Positions 26,335-37,552 of a stretch of DNA of 64,000 nt are shown here, one piece after another. The stretch is from assembly GCF_019933235.1 (NCBI RefSeq), contig NZ_CP082945.1, positions 3,348,001 to 3,412,000 on the forward strand, read 5' to 3'. Positions within the stretch are counted from its first letter, which is position 1, and every line of letters starts with the position of its first letter. The stretch comes from Streptomyces angustmyceticus (GTDB lineage Bacteria > Actinomycetota > Actinomycetes > Streptomycetales > Streptomycetaceae). Position numbers and translations under genes: made by a program. The notes below the pieces were generated by a model. The model was given only the letters and a program-made list of their open reading frames with translations, was not told where the DNA came from and did no database searches.

Positions 26335-26367
26335 GGGGCGGCACCCCCGTGAAGGAGGTGCCGCCCC
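26335..26367. terminator. Terminator between convergent genes
   Basis: GGGGCGGCACC (26335-26345) pairs perfectly with GGTGCCGCCCC (26357-26367), 11-base loop. It lies 54 bases beyond the groEL stop and just beyond the membrane-protein stop. Confidence 0.85.
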
Positions 26368-26420
26368 GACGTACGTCTGGACGTGCGGTCCGGGAGGACC
26401 AGCGTCTGATCCGCGGGGGA

Positions 26421-28945
<2,525 letters not shown>

Positions 28946-28985
28946 GGAATTGCCCCGTCCGCTTTCTGGCGGACGGGGCAATTCC
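28946..28985 (-). terminator. Terminator after the moaD-like gene
   Basis: A perfect 17-base stem (GGAATTGCCCCGTCCGC, 28946-28962, with 28969-28985) around a 6-base loop, 28 bases after the MoaD-like stop on the minus strand. Confidence 0.92.
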
Positions 28986-29013
28986 GGTCAAGCAGGAGAA
29001 GAGTTGGCGCAAA

Positions 29014-29292
29014 TCAGCACCCGCCGGCCACCGCCGGAATGATGGAGACGCCCGCGCCGTCGGGGGTCGGCGTCTCCAGGCCCTGCTCGAAGCGCACATC
29101 GTCGTCGTTGACGTACACGTTCACGAAGCGGCGCAGCTTGCCGGCGTCGTCCAGCACACGGGCCGCGATGCCCTGGTGGTTCTGCTCCAGGTCGGCGATC
29201 ACCTCGGAGAGGGTCGCGCCCTCGGCGGCGACCTCGGCCTGACCGCCGGTGTACGTACGGAGGATGGTGGGGATGCGGACCTTGACGCTCAT
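29014..29292 (-). CDS. MoaD/ThiS-family sulfur carrier protein (CysO-like)
   Basis: 92 residues with the ubiquitin-like fold pattern: VKVRIPTILRTYTGG, LSEVIADLEQNHQGI, RRFVNVYVNDDDVRF, and a C-terminal GVSIIPAVAGGC. Carriers of this family are activated as a C-terminal Gly-Gly thiocarboxylate. Here Gly-Gly is followed by an extra Cys, so trimming would be needed before activation. It lies 77 bases after thrC on the same strand. CysO-type carriers feed cysteine synthesis with CysM and the Mec protease, neither of which is in the window. A general MoaD-like role is the alternative. Confidence 0.85.
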   Translation of the reverse strand: MSVKVRIPTILRTYTGGQAEVAAEGATLSEVIADLEQNHQGIAARVLDDAGKLRRFVNVYVNDDDVRFEQGLETPTPDGAGVSIIPAVAGGC

Positions 29293-29369
29293 GGTGATGC
29301 CTTCCGGTGGTGCGGAGTACGAGTGCGGGGGCGGTGGCGCGGCCCCGTGCGCGGACGGGACCGGCGGCC

Positions 29370-30653
29370 TCAGCCGGCCAGGCCGGCCGCGCGGAACGCG
29401 TCCAGGTCCGGACGGATCGTGGCCGTGGGCCCGGAGGTCGGGGCGACCGCGTCCAGCGTCTTGAGGCCGTCACCGGTGTTGAGGACGACGGTGGTCAGGG
29501 ACGGGTCGAGCAGACCCTCCTCGATCAACTTCTTGGTCACACCGACGGTCACGCCGCCCGCGGTCTCCGCGAAGATGCCCTCCGTCCTGGCCAGCAGCTT
29601 GATCGCGTCCACGACCTGCTCGTCGTCGACGTCCTCGACCGCGCCGCCGGTGCGCCGGGCGATGTCGAGCACGTAGGGGCCGTCGGCCGGGTTGCCGATC
29701 GCCAGCGACTTGGCGATGGTCTTCGGCTTCTGCGGCCGGACCACGTCGTGCCCGGCCTTGAAGGCCGCGGACACCGGCGAGCAGCCCTCCGCCTGGGCGC
29801 CGAAGATCTTGTACGGCTTGTCCTCGACCAGGCCGAGGGCGATCAGCTCCTTGAGCCCCTTGTCGATCTTGGTGAGCTGCGAGCCGGACGCGATCGGGAT
29901 GACGATCTGGTCCGGGAGCCGCCAGCCCAGCTGCTCGCAGATCTCGTAGGCGAGCGTCTTGGAACCCTCGCCGTAGTAGGGGCGCAGATTGACGTTGACG
30001 AAGCCCCAGCCCTCGCCCAGCGGGTCGCCGATGAGCTCCGAGCAGAAGCGGTTGACGTCGTCGTAGTTGCCTTCGATGCCGACCAGGTCACCGCCGTAGA
30101 CCGCGGCCATGACGACCTTGCCGGCCTCCAGGTCGTGCGGGATGAACACGCAGGACTTGAAGCCGGCCCGGCGCGCCGCGGCGCCGACCGCGCCGGCGAG
30201 GTTGCCGGTCGAGGAGCAGGACAGCGTGGTGAAGCCGAAGGCGCGGGCGGCCTCGACGGCGATCGCCACGACGCGGTCCTTGAAGGAGTGCGTCGGGTTG
30301 CCGGAGTCGTCCTTGACGTACAGACCGCCGGTGACGCCCAGCTCGGCGGCGAGCCGGTCGGCCTTGACCAGCTTGGTGAAGCCGGGGTTCAGGTTGGGCT
30401 TGTCGGCCACGTCGGCGGGGACGGGCAGCAGCGGGGCGTAGCGCCAGATGTTGTCCGGACCGGCCTCGATCTGCTTCCGCAGGCTCTCGGGGTCGCCGCT
30501 CGGCAGGTCGTACGCGACTTCGAGCGGCCCGAAACAGTCCTGGCACGCGAAGATCGGGCCGAGCGGGTTGCGCTGCCCGCACTCGCGGCAGGACAGGGCG
30601 ACAGCGGGGCCCAGAGCGACGGTGGGGGTGTTTTCGGTGACTTGCACAGCCAT
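29370..30653 (-). CDS. thrC: Threonine synthase
   Basis: 427 residues, pyridoxal-phosphate enzyme converting O-phosphohomoserine to threonine. An N-terminal zinc-ribbon-like part (LSCRECGQRNPLGPIFACQDC, about 19-39) precedes the catalytic domain. The lysine lies in NPTHSFKDR, and SCSSTGNLAGAVGAAARRAG binds the cofactor phosphate. ATG at 30653 follows AAAGGG and comes after an S-box leader, so control by S-adenosylmethionine is likely. The MoaD-like gene is downstream in the same direction. Confidence 0.96.
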   Translation of the reverse strand: MAVQVTENTPTVALGPAVALSCRECGQRNPLGPIFACQDCFGPLEVAYDLPSGDPESLRKQIEAGPDNIWRYAPLLPVPADVADKPNLNPGFTKLVKADRLAAELGVTGGLYVKDDSGNPTHSFKDRVVAIAVEAARAFGFTTLSCSSTGNLAGAVGAAARRAGFKSCVFIPHDLEAGKVVMAAVYGGDLVGIEGNYDDVNRFCSELIGDPLGEGWGFVNVNLRPYYGEGSKTLAYEICEQLGWRLPDQIVIPIASGSQLTKIDKGLKELIALGLVEDKPYKIFGAQAEGCSPVSAAFKAGHDVVRPQKPKTIAKSLAIGNPADGPYVLDIARRTGGAVEDVDDEQVVDAIKLLARTEGIFAETAGGVTVGVTKKLIEEGLLDPSLTTVVLNTGDGLKTLDAVAPTSGPTATIRPDLDAFRAAGLAG

Positions 30654-30695
30654 GGAGGCGAGGCCCTTTCTCCTCATCTTCCTCGCGGCGAATCT

Positions 30696-30839
30696 CGCCA
30701 CGAGACGGATTTGGCACCTTCCCTAGCCGGGAGCCTCGCGCGCGGGGACGATCATCGTCCGTGCGGCAAGACCGGCTGGAGGGTTGCCGGGGCTTCAACG
30801 GGCCGTATCCCTCTGCCCCTCTGGATGAGCGGTATGGCG
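30696..30839 (-). ncRNA. SAM-I (S-box) riboswitch upstream of thrC
   Basis: On the minus strand the S-box blocks occur in order: CTCATCCAGAGGGGCAGAGG (about 30829-30810), GTTGAAGCCCCGGCAACC (30799-30782) and AAGGTGCCAAATCC (30720-30707). The flanks CGCCA and TGGCG (30839-30835 and 30700-30696) can close helix P1. The switch ends about 43 bases before the thrC start. A small hairpin (GGCGA-TCGCC) and a purine-rich ribosome site lie in between, and no long terminator stem with a U tract is seen, so translational control seems more likely. Confidence 0.9.
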
Positions 30840-31000
30840 CTGGGCCGAAACCCAGGCGTTTGTGGCGCGGACCCCGACATGCGACGGTCATCCGCGTTGT
30901 TCAAGACTGTAACCGAAGGCACTGACGGTTGAGATAGTCGTCCGAACCGCGAGATGGATCACAGAGGCCGCCCACCGGCGGCGACCGAGGAGTCGTAGAC

Positions 31001-31963
31001 GTGCTGGAAGAGGTGGAGGGCTGGCTGCGCAGCCGCTCCTGGTCCGCCGCGGACCGCCCGCTGGAACAGCTGCTGGAGGCGAAGCGCCAGACGGGCCGCA
31101 CGGTCAGCGTCGTCCTGCCGGCGCTCGACGAGGAGGCCACCGTCGGGGCGATCGTGGCGGTGATCCGCGCCGAGCTGATGACCGGCCCGGTCCCGCTCGT
31201 CGACGAGCTGGTGGTGCTGGACTCCGGCTCCACCGACCGCACCGCCGAGGTCGCCGCGGCGGCCGGAGCCCGGGTCGTCCACCGCGACAGCGTCCTGCCG
31301 CGGCTGCCCGCCCTCCCCGGCAAGGGCGAGGTGCTGTGGCGCTCCCTGCTGGCCACCACCGGCGACCTCATCTGCTTCATCGACGCCGACCTGCGCGAGT
31401 TCTCCGCCTCCTTCGTCTCCGGGATCATCGGCCCGCTGCTGACGGAGCCGGACGTCCAGTTCGTGAAGGCGATGTACGACCGCCCGCTGGAGACCGGCGC
31501 CCAGGACGCCGGCGCCGGCCAGGGCGGCCGGGTCACCGAGCTGGTCGCCCGCCCGCTCCTCAACCTCCACTGGCCGCAGCTGGCCGGCTTCGTCCAGCCC
31601 CTCGGCGGCGAGTACGCGGCCCGCCGCTCCCTCCTGGAGCGCCTGCCGTTCCCGGTCGGCTACGGCGTCGAGCTCGGCCTGCTCGTCGACGCCCTGCACA
31701 CCGTCGGCCTCGACGCCCTCGCCCAGGTCGACGTCGGCGTCCGCAAACACCGCCACCAGGACGGCCAGGCCCTCGGCCGGATGGCCGCCGCCATCTACCG
31801 CACCGCCCAACTCCGCCTGGCCCGCGGCCACCTGGTCCGCCCCCGCCTCACCCAGTTCGACCGCGTCGACCAGACCTTCGTCCCCCGGACGACGGACGTC
31901 GACACCGAGGAACGCCCCCCGATGACCGACATCCCGGAGTACACGGCACGCCGGGCGGCGTGA
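31001..31963 (+). CDS. gpgS: Glucosyl-3-phosphoglycerate synthase (GT81)
   Basis: A 320-residue GT-A glycosyltransferase that joins glucose from NDP-glucose to 3-phosphoglycerate, the first step to glucosylglycerate or methylglucose polysaccharide. Seen: VSVVLPALDEEATVG, the DSGSTDRT loop, CFIDADLREF (metal-binding DxD region), and the acceptor region FVKAMYDRP and QPLGGEYAARRSLLERLPFPVGYGVE. GTG start. Its last three codons nearly meet the end of the convergent GntR gene. With otsA and otsB nearby it forms an osmolyte cluster. Confidence 0.92.
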   Translation: MLEEVEGWLRSRSWSAADRPLEQLLEAKRQTGRTVSVVLPALDEEATVGAIVAVIRAELMTGPVPLVDELVVLDSGSTDRTAEVAAAAGARVVHRDSVLPRLPALPGKGEVLWRSLLATTGDLICFIDADLREFSASFVSGIIGPLLTEPDVQFVKAMYDRPLETGAQDAGAGQGGRVTELVARPLLNLHWPQLAGFVQPLGGEYAARRSLLERLPFPVGYGVELGLLVDALHTVGLDALAQVDVGVRKHRHQDGQALGRMAAAIYRTAQLRLARGHLVRPRLTQFDRVDQTFVPRTTDVDTEERPPMTDIPEYTARRAA

Positions 31964-31966
31964 GGG

Positions 31967-32722
31967 TCAGGCGTCGAAGTCGTACTCCAGCACGTAGGCG
32001 GACGAGTCGAGGATCATCTCGTTGACCTCGACCGTGCGCCCGTCGGCGGCACTGGCCGTCCGGCTGATGAGGACGACGGGCGTACCCGCCGGAAGGTGCA
32101 GACGGCGGGCCTCTTCCGGCGCCGGCATGCGCGACCGCACCTCCTCCCGGAAGCGGGCGGGCCCCGCGCCCAGCTCGGCGAGCCGGGCGTAGACGCCGCC
32201 CGGCCCGGTGTCCGGCTGCACGATCGCCGATCCCGCGACAAGGACAGCGGGGAGGAAGGAGACGGACAGCAACACCGGCTTGCCGTCGAGCACGAACCGG
32301 CGCCGCCGCACGATCACCGGGTCCCCGGGCGCCAGGCCGAGCTGCTCGGCGACGCTCTCGGTCGCCGGTTCCTCGTCGACCGTGACCTCGTCCACCACGA
32401 GGTCACGGCCCGGGACATCGGCCGACCAGACCGACCTCCCCTCGCCCCATTGCTCGCGGGCCAGGCGCGGGACCCCACGGCGCCGGATCGGCCGGAACGC
32501 CCGCACGAAGACCCCGGCACCCTTGCGGGCCTCGGCCAGCCCCTCCGAGGTGAGCACGCCGAGTGCCTGTCGCGCCGTCATCCGCGCGACGCCGTGCCGG
32601 TCCATCAGCTCGTTCTCCCCGGGCAGCCGGTCGCCGGGCCGGAACTCCCCCTCTGCGATCGCCCGCTTCAGAGCATCGGCGATCCGCCGGTACTTGGGCG
32701 ACGAGTTCTCCTGTGCGGCCAT
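31967..32722 (-). CDS. GntR/HutC-family transcriptional regulator
   Basis: 251 residues: an N-terminal GntR winged helix (KYRRIADALKRAIAEGEFRPGDRLPGENELMDRHGVARMTARQALGVLTSEGLAEARKGAGVFV, about 9-73) and a UTRA effector domain (EPATESVAEQLGLAPGDPVIVRRRRF..., about 105-240). AGGAGG precedes the ATG by 11 bases. Palindromes with CTCTAGA directly upstream suggest autoregulation. In Streptomyces such regulators commonly sit beside a small protein of the kind seen next door as a pseudogene. Effector unknown. Confidence 0.88.
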   Translation of the reverse strand: MAAQENSSPKYRRIADALKRAIAEGEFRPGDRLPGENELMDRHGVARMTARQALGVLTSEGLAEARKGAGVFVRAFRPIRRRGVPRLAREQWGEGRSVWSADVPGRDLVVDEVTVDEEPATESVAEQLGLAPGDPVIVRRRRFVLDGKPVLLSVSFLPAVLVAGSAIVQPDTGPGGVYARLAELGAGPARFREEVRSRMPAPEEARRLHLPAGTPVVLISRTASAADGRTVEVNEMILDSSAYVLEYDFDA

Positions 32723-32742
32723 GGCGACGCATCCCTCCTGGC

Positions 32743-32765
32743 GATCTCTAGACATCCTAGAGATC
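32743..32765. promoter_or_regulatory. GntR operator palindrome 1
   Basis: GATCTCTAG, five bases, CTAGAGATC: a perfect 9+9 inverted repeat 20 bases upstream of the regulator start. Confidence 0.75.
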
Positions 32766-32810
32766 TGTTCGAGTGCCACGGCATCACCACCCATCCCAAG
32801 AGGCTCAACA

Positions 32811-32820
32811 TCTCTAGAGA
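32811..32820. promoter_or_regulatory. GntR operator palindrome 2
   Basis: TCTCTAGAGA, a perfect 10-base palindrome sharing TCTCTAGA with operator 1, 12 bases before the ATG of the divergent small gene. It may let one regulator control both genes. Confidence 0.65.
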
Positions 32821-32832
32821 ACTGAAGTCGAC

Positions 32833-33179
32833 ATGACGCCTCCTGCGCGTCCACGCCTGCTTCCCTGGTCGAGTCCGGAGGGGAAGCCCTGCTACCTGCT
32901 CTCCGAGGGGACGGCCCGGTCACCCGGCAAGCGGACGCCGTCGAGCGCGCCCAGCTCGCCTCCGCCGAGATCCTGCTGGGGCACGCCCGCGCTCTCCTCC
33001 GCGAGGACGGGGCCACCCCGCCCGAAGTGCGCTTTCTGGCCGGTTGCTTGACGGGGGCGCTCGGCGACACGCTGCGCATCTCGCGCAGCAGGGGCGACCG
33101 TCTCGGCTGTGGGCATCCGGAACCCGCGGAGGATGAACTCTCGTGGCACCACGCCGCGTTCCGGACGGGCGACGGCTGA
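32833..33179 (+). pseudogene. Frameshifted small gene divergent from GntR
   Basis: Translation starts MTPPARPRLLPWSSPEGKPCYLLSEG, matching a recurrent Streptomyces small-protein type found beside GntR regulators. After the G run at 32907-32910 the frame turns to Ser/Pro-rich noise. One additional G would give DGPVTRQADAVERAQLASAE, then LLGHARALL, LAGCLTGALGDTLRISRSRG and a stop at 33177-33179, a coherent helical protein of about 115 residues. So one base has probably been lost. Sequencing error or, less likely, programmed frameshifting are alternatives. Confidence 0.72.
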
Positions 33180-33254
33180 GAGGCGCGCCCCCGCCCAGGC
33201 CCCTTGGCCGCTTCCGTACGTTTGCGCGGATCTGTGGCGGGTTAGTGTCGCGAC

Positions 33255-34718
33255 ATGGTGTCCGAGCGCAGTGCGGCCCCTGTGGGGGCCGAGGTTCTTG
33301 TGGCGTCCAATCGCGGGCCGGTCTCGTACGGCCTGGCGGAGGACGGCACGCTCACCGCCAAGCGGGGCGGGGGCGGGCTGGTGTCCGGGCTGTCGGCCAT
33401 CGGGCCCGATGCTGACGCGGTGTGGGTGTGTGCCGCGCTCGGGGAGGGCGACCGGGAGGCCGTACGGCGGACGGGTGGTGCGCTGGATCCGGCCGACACC
33501 GGTGGACAGCGCGTCCGGATGCTGGACATTCCGGCCGAGGTGCAGGCCGCGGCCTACAACGGCATCGCGAACTCCGTGCTGTGGTTCGTCCACCACATGC
33601 TCTACCAGACCCCGCTGGAGCCGGCCTTCGACGCGGAGTTCCGGGACCGGTGGGCGGCGTACGAGTCCTACAACCGCGCCTTCGCCCGGGCGCTCGCCGA
33701 CGAGGCGGCCGAGGGCGCGGCGGTGCTGGTGCAGGACTACCACCTGTCCCTGGTCCCGGGGGTGCTGCGGGAGCTGCGGCCGGACGTGCGGATCGCCCAT
33801 TTCTCGCACACGCCGTGGGCGCCGCCGGAGTACTTCCGGATACTGCCGGACGACATCGCCGGGCAACTGCTGCGCGGCATGCTGGGCGCCGACCGGCTGG
33901 GGTTCCTCACCCACCGCTGGGCGGACGCGTTCCGCGCCTGCTGCGCGGAGGCGGTCGGCGGCATCGGCGACACCGTGATCGGTGTGCACGGGCTCGGGGC
34001 GGACGCCGGGTTCCTGCGGGAGCGGTCGGGGCGGCCGGACGTCGACGAACGCCTGGCCGCGCTGCGGGAGCAGATCGGCACGGCCCCCGACGGGACGCCG
34101 CGCCGGACCGTCGTCCGGGTGGACCGGACCGAGCTGTCGAAGAACATCGTGCGGGGGCTGCTCGCCTACCGGGAGCTGCTGGCGGACCGGCCGGAGTGGC
34201 GCGAGCGGGTGGTCCATCTCGCCTTCGCCTATCCCTCGCGCCAGGACCTGGCGGTCTACCGGGAGTACACGGCGGAGGTCGGCCGGCTGGCCGAGGAGAT
34301 CAACGCCGAGTACGGCACGGACCGTTGGCAGCCGGTCGTCCTGCATGTGAAGGACGACTTCGCGCGCTCGCTGGCCGCGTACCGGCTGGCCGACGTGGCG
34401 CTGGTCAACCCGATCAGGGACGGCATGAACCTCGTCGCGAAGGAGATCCCGGTGATCTCCGAGCAGGGCTGTGCGCTGGTGCTCTCCCGGGAGGCCGGCG
34501 CCCACGAGGAGCTGGGCGACGCCGCCCTGACGGTCAATCCGTACGACATCGTCGGCACCGCGCGGGCGCTGGACGCGGCGCTGTCGATGGAGGCCGGGGA
34601 GCGCCGCGAACGCACGGCCCGGCTGGCCGCCGCCGCCACGGCGCTGCCGCCGGCGCAGTGGTTCCTGGACCAGTTGCAGGCTCTGAGGGAGACCACCCCC
34701 AAGCGAGCCACGTCCTGA
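33255..34718 (+). CDS. otsA: Alpha,alpha-trehalose-phosphate synthase (GT20)
   Basis: 487 residues. OtsA transfers glucose from a nucleotide sugar to glucose-6-phosphate, giving trehalose-6-phosphate. Seen: VLVASNRGPVSY, KRGGGGLVSGL, VQDYHLSLVPGVLRELRPDVRIAHFSHTPW, VDRTELSKNIVRGLLAY and NPIRDGMNLVAKE, all GT20 landmarks. TAGTGT lies six bases before the ATG, suggesting a leaderless message. It is convergent with otsB, 56 bases away; the pair is usual but the head-to-head-end layout means separate transcripts. Confidence 0.95.
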   Translation: MVSERSAAPVGAEVLVASNRGPVSYGLAEDGTLTAKRGGGGLVSGLSAIGPDADAVWVCAALGEGDREAVRRTGGALDPADTGGQRVRMLDIPAEVQAAAYNGIANSVLWFVHHMLYQTPLEPAFDAEFRDRWAAYESYNRAFARALADEAAEGAAVLVQDYHLSLVPGVLRELRPDVRIAHFSHTPWAPPEYFRILPDDIAGQLLRGMLGADRLGFLTHRWADAFRACCAEAVGGIGDTVIGVHGLGADAGFLRERSGRPDVDERLAALREQIGTAPDGTPRRTVVRVDRTELSKNIVRGLLAYRELLADRPEWRERVVHLAFAYPSRQDLAVYREYTAEVGRLAEEINAEYGTDRWQPVVLHVKDDFARSLAAYRLADVALVNPIRDGMNLVAKEIPVISEQGCALVLSREAGAHEELGDAALTVNPYDIVGTARALDAALSMEAGERRERTARLAAAATALPPAQWFLDQLQALRETTPKRATS

Positions 34719-34774
34719 GGACTCCTTGACGGCGGCCGGCGAGTCGCGGCGGGCCCGGCCCCTGTCGTCGGGTT

Positions 34775-35680
34775 CTAGACCTCCCGGCCCTCCCCCAGGT
34801 GATCGGCCAGGGCGGCGAGCAGGCCGACGACTCCGGTGGGGCCGTCGACCACCAGGTCGGCGCGGTCGGCGAGTTCGGTGACCTCGTTGCTGCCGCTGCA
34901 CACCAGGACGCCGTGGAGGCCGTCGGAGCGGAGCTTCTCGACGGCGGCGAAGGCGGCCAGGTCGCCCAGGTCGTCACCGGCGTAGAGGACGGTGGTGGCG
35001 CCGGTCTCGCGGATCCAGTCGGCCAGGGCGACGCCCTTGTCCATGCCGGGCGGGCGGAGTTCCAGGACGAGGCGGCCCGGTTCGACGATCAGGCCGTGGC
35101 GTTCGGCGAGCGCCGTGAGCGGGCCGCGCAGCTGGTCGAAGGCGCCCTGGGGGTCGGTGGCGCGGCGGGTGTGGACGGCGATGGCGCGGCCGCCCTTGCG
35201 CTCGACGGCGGTCTCGACCCAGGTGCCGTGCCAGACGCCGGACGCGTCCAGGACGCCGGGGAGTTCGGCCTGTATGGCGGCGACGCCGGGGTGCGGGGCG
35301 GGTGCGTGGACGGTGCCGGTGGCGGCCTCCCAGCGCTCGGCGCCGTAGTGGCCGAGGACGGTGAGGTGGTCCAGGCCCGGTACGTCGGCGAAGCCGCCGA
35401 GGCGGACCGCGACGGTGGCCGGGCGGCCCGTGATCACCGCGGCGGCGCGCAGCCGCGGCACCAGGCGGCCGAGGGCGGCGACGGCGCCCTGATGGGCGCG
35501 GGCCTTCTCCGGGTCGGGGACGATGTCGGCGAGGGTGCCGTCGAAGTCGAGGGCGACGACGGTGCGTTCGGGGTGGGCCAGCAGCGCGGCGAGGCCGTCG
35601 CGGCCGGCGGGGGTACGCGGTGTCGGCAGGGGGCCGGGAGTCGGCTGGGAGTGCGGCGCGGCGTTCGGGGGGCTGCCCAT
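34775..35680 (-). CDS. otsB: Trehalose-6-phosphate phosphatase
   Basis: 301 residues, a HAD phosphatase that dephosphorylates trehalose-6-phosphate. Motif I is VVALDFDGTLADIV (about 40-53), motif II ITGRPA, the cap contains GHYGAERW, and motif IV is YAGDDLGDLAAF. The first 30 residues are Pro-rich and disordered. ATG at 35680. It completes the two-step trehalose route with otsA on the opposite strand. Confidence 0.94.
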   Translation of the reverse strand: MGSPPNAAPHSQPTPGPLPTPRTPAGRDGLAALLAHPERTVVALDFDGTLADIVPDPEKARAHQGAVAALGRLVPRLRAAAVITGRPATVAVRLGGFADVPGLDHLTVLGHYGAERWEAATGTVHAPAPHPGVAAIQAELPGVLDASGVWHGTWVETAVERKGGRAIAVHTRRATDPQGAFDQLRGPLTALAERHGLIVEPGRLVLELRPPGMDKGVALADWIRETGATTVLYAGDDLGDLAAFAAVEKLRSDGLHGVLVCSGSNEVTELADRADLVVDGPTGVVGLLAALADHLGEGREV

Positions 35681-35853
35681 GGCGCCGACCCTACCGGGGC
35701 GGGGCGGGCACCGGGGGTAGCTCCCGGCTATCGTCGGCGGGCGGTCCGCCGGGGCATCGGGGCGCGGCGGGCGCACACGTCGGCGGGGGCCCGGCGGGCG
35801 CACGCGTCAGCCGGACAGGGCGGGACGGGCTTCGCGCTCCGCCGCCGCGCATC

Positions 35854-36192
35854 TCACCGGCGGCCGCGGCGGGCGTCGCGGACGCGGCGCAGGCGGTTGA
35901 TGGTGACCGGGTCGTGGGCGAGGGCGCGGGGGTCGTCCAGGAGGGCGTTGAGGAGCTGGTAGTAGCGGGTCGGGGAGATGCCCAGTTGCTCGCGGACGGC
36001 ACGTTCCTTGGGGCCGGGGCCCGGCCAGGAGCGGCGTTCGACGGCGAGCACCGCCTCGTCGCGGGCGGACAGGCCGGCGGGGCTCTCGTCCGTACCGCTG
36101 CCGACGCCCGGACCCGCGGGGCTCTCGCCGGTGCCGGGGCCGCCGCCCGGACCTGCCGGGCCGCCCGTGCCCTCCGTACCGCTGCTCATCAC
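35854..36192 (-). CDS. DUF3263 protein
   Basis: 112 residues. A Gly/Ser-rich first 40 residues precede the DUF3263 core: SARDEAVLAVERRSWPGPGPKERAVREQLGISPTRYYQLLNALLDDPRALAHDPVTINRLRRVRD. The middle looks like a helix-turn-helix, so DNA binding is plausible but unproven. Conserved across actinobacteria and often near trehalose or envelope genes. Start ATG at 36192. Confidence 0.85.
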   Translation of the reverse strand: MMSSGTEGTGGPAGPGGGPGTGESPAGPGVGSGTDESPAGLSARDEAVLAVERRSWPGPGPKERAVREQLGISPTRYYQLLNALLDDPRALAHDPVTINRLRRVRDARRGRR

Positions 36193-36283
36193 GCTTCCAC
36201 GATAAGCGCACGGTCGGACAGGGCCCGGCCGGCCACCGCCGGAGCGGGGCCGGCCGCCGGTCCGGGTGCCCGCGCCGCCTCCG

Positions 36284-37552
36284 TCATTCGCCGGTGTTGT
36301 CCGCCGCGTCCGCCGTGTTCTGGATGTCGGTGAGCACCCCGGCGGGGTTGCCCCTGGGGTCGACCGCGGCGCCCATCTTGGCCTTGACGGTCTTGGAGAT
36401 GAGCGGCCAGGAGGTCTTGTTCGCCGGGTAGAACTCGGCGTTGGGGAGCTGCTTGAGGAAGCCGTGCAGCTTGGCGTAGGTGTCGTCGGCCTGCATCGCC
36501 TCGGAGGCGGAGGTGGTGACCGGCAGCAGGCCGTACTCGGCGGAGAACTTCTCGACGTTCTTGTCGCTGTAGACGAAGTCGAGGAACTTGCCGACCTGGG
36601 CGCGGTGGCCGCCCTGCTTGAAGGCCATCATCCAGTCGGCGACGCCCATGGTGTTCTTGGCCTTGCCGTTGGTGCCGGGCAGCTCGACGCTGCCGTAGTC
36701 GATGCCCTTGGCCCCGGCCTGCTTCATCAGGGTGGGGTGGCCGTTGAGCATGCCGACCTTGCCGTCGGCGAAGCCCTGGAAGGCCGCCGCCCGGTTCAGC
36801 TTGGCCGGGTCGGTGCCGGTCAGGCCCTTGGCGACGAGGTTCTTCTGGAGCCAGGTGAAGGTCTTGACGTTCTCCGGCGAGTCGATCGTGTACTTGCCGA
36901 TGCTGTCGGTGTAGCCGCCGCCACCGCTGAGCATCCACTGCAGCGTCTCGGCCTGGGTCTCCTCCGGGCCCAGCGGCAGCGCGAACGGCATCGAGACGCC
37001 GTGCGCCTTCAGCAGCTCCGCGTCGTGGGCGATGTCGTCCCAGTCCTGCGGCGGGGAGGCGATGCCGGCCTGGGCGAAGAGCTTCTTGTTGTAGAAGAGC
37101 CGCCGGGTGCTGGCGCCGAAGGGCATGCCGTACTGGACGCGCTTGTACTCGCCGGCCTCCGCGAGGGAGGGGGTGAAGTCGGCCTGGACGGGGATGGAGA
37201 GCAGCTGGTCGGCGCTGTAGAGCTGGCCCTTGGCGGCGTAGTCGGCGTAGGCGCCGATCTGGGCGAGGTCGGGGGCGTGGCCGTCCTTGACCATGTCCTC
37301 GACCTTCTTGTCGACGTCCGTCCAGCTGTAGACGTCGACGTCGACCTTGATGCCGGGGTGCTTCTTCTCGAAGGCGCCGGCGAGTTCGTCCCAGTAGTGC
37401 TGGGAGCCGTTGGACTTGCTGTCGCCGTAGTCCGCCGCGACCAGTTTGAGAGTGACGTCGTCGCCGCTACCGGTGCCGCTGCCGCAGCCGGTAAGCGTCA
37501 GCGTCATGGTGGTGGCGATTGCCGCCGCCAGGCTCAAGTACCGCCGCTGCAC
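36284..37552 (-). CDS. Sugar-binding lipoprotein of an ABC importer
   Basis: A 422-residue family-1 extracellular solute-binding protein. Signal peptide with lipobox LTGC, acylated Cys23. Mature part: LKLVAADYGDS..., QHYWDELAGAFEKKHPGIKVDVDVYSWTDV, and the ligand-region pattern DAELLKAHGVSMPFALPLGPEETQAETLQWML. No permease genes flank it, so it depends on membrane subunits elsewhere and probably on the shared ATPase MsiK. It is divergent from nagK across a region with DasR-like sites, which suggests an amino-sugar ligand. GTG start. Confidence 0.9.
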   Translation of the reverse strand: MQRRYLSLAAAIATTMTLTLTGCGSGTGSGDDVTLKLVAADYGDSKSNGSQHYWDELAGAFEKKHPGIKVDVDVYSWTDVDKKVEDMVKDGHAPDLAQIGAYADYAAKGQLYSADQLLSIPVQADFTPSLAEAGEYKRVQYGMPFGASTRRLFYNKKLFAQAGIASPPQDWDDIAHDAELLKAHGVSMPFALPLGPEETQAETLQWMLSGGGGYTDSIGKYTIDSPENVKTFTWLQKNLVAKGLTGTDPAKLNRAAAFQGFADGKVGMLNGHPTLMKQAGAKGIDYGSVELPGTNGKAKNTMGVADWMMAFKQGGHRAQVGKFLDFVYSDKNVEKFSAEYGLLPVTTSASEAMQADDTYAKLHGFLKQLPNAEFYPANKTSWPLISKTVKAKMGAAVDPRGNPAGVLTDIQNTADAADNTGE

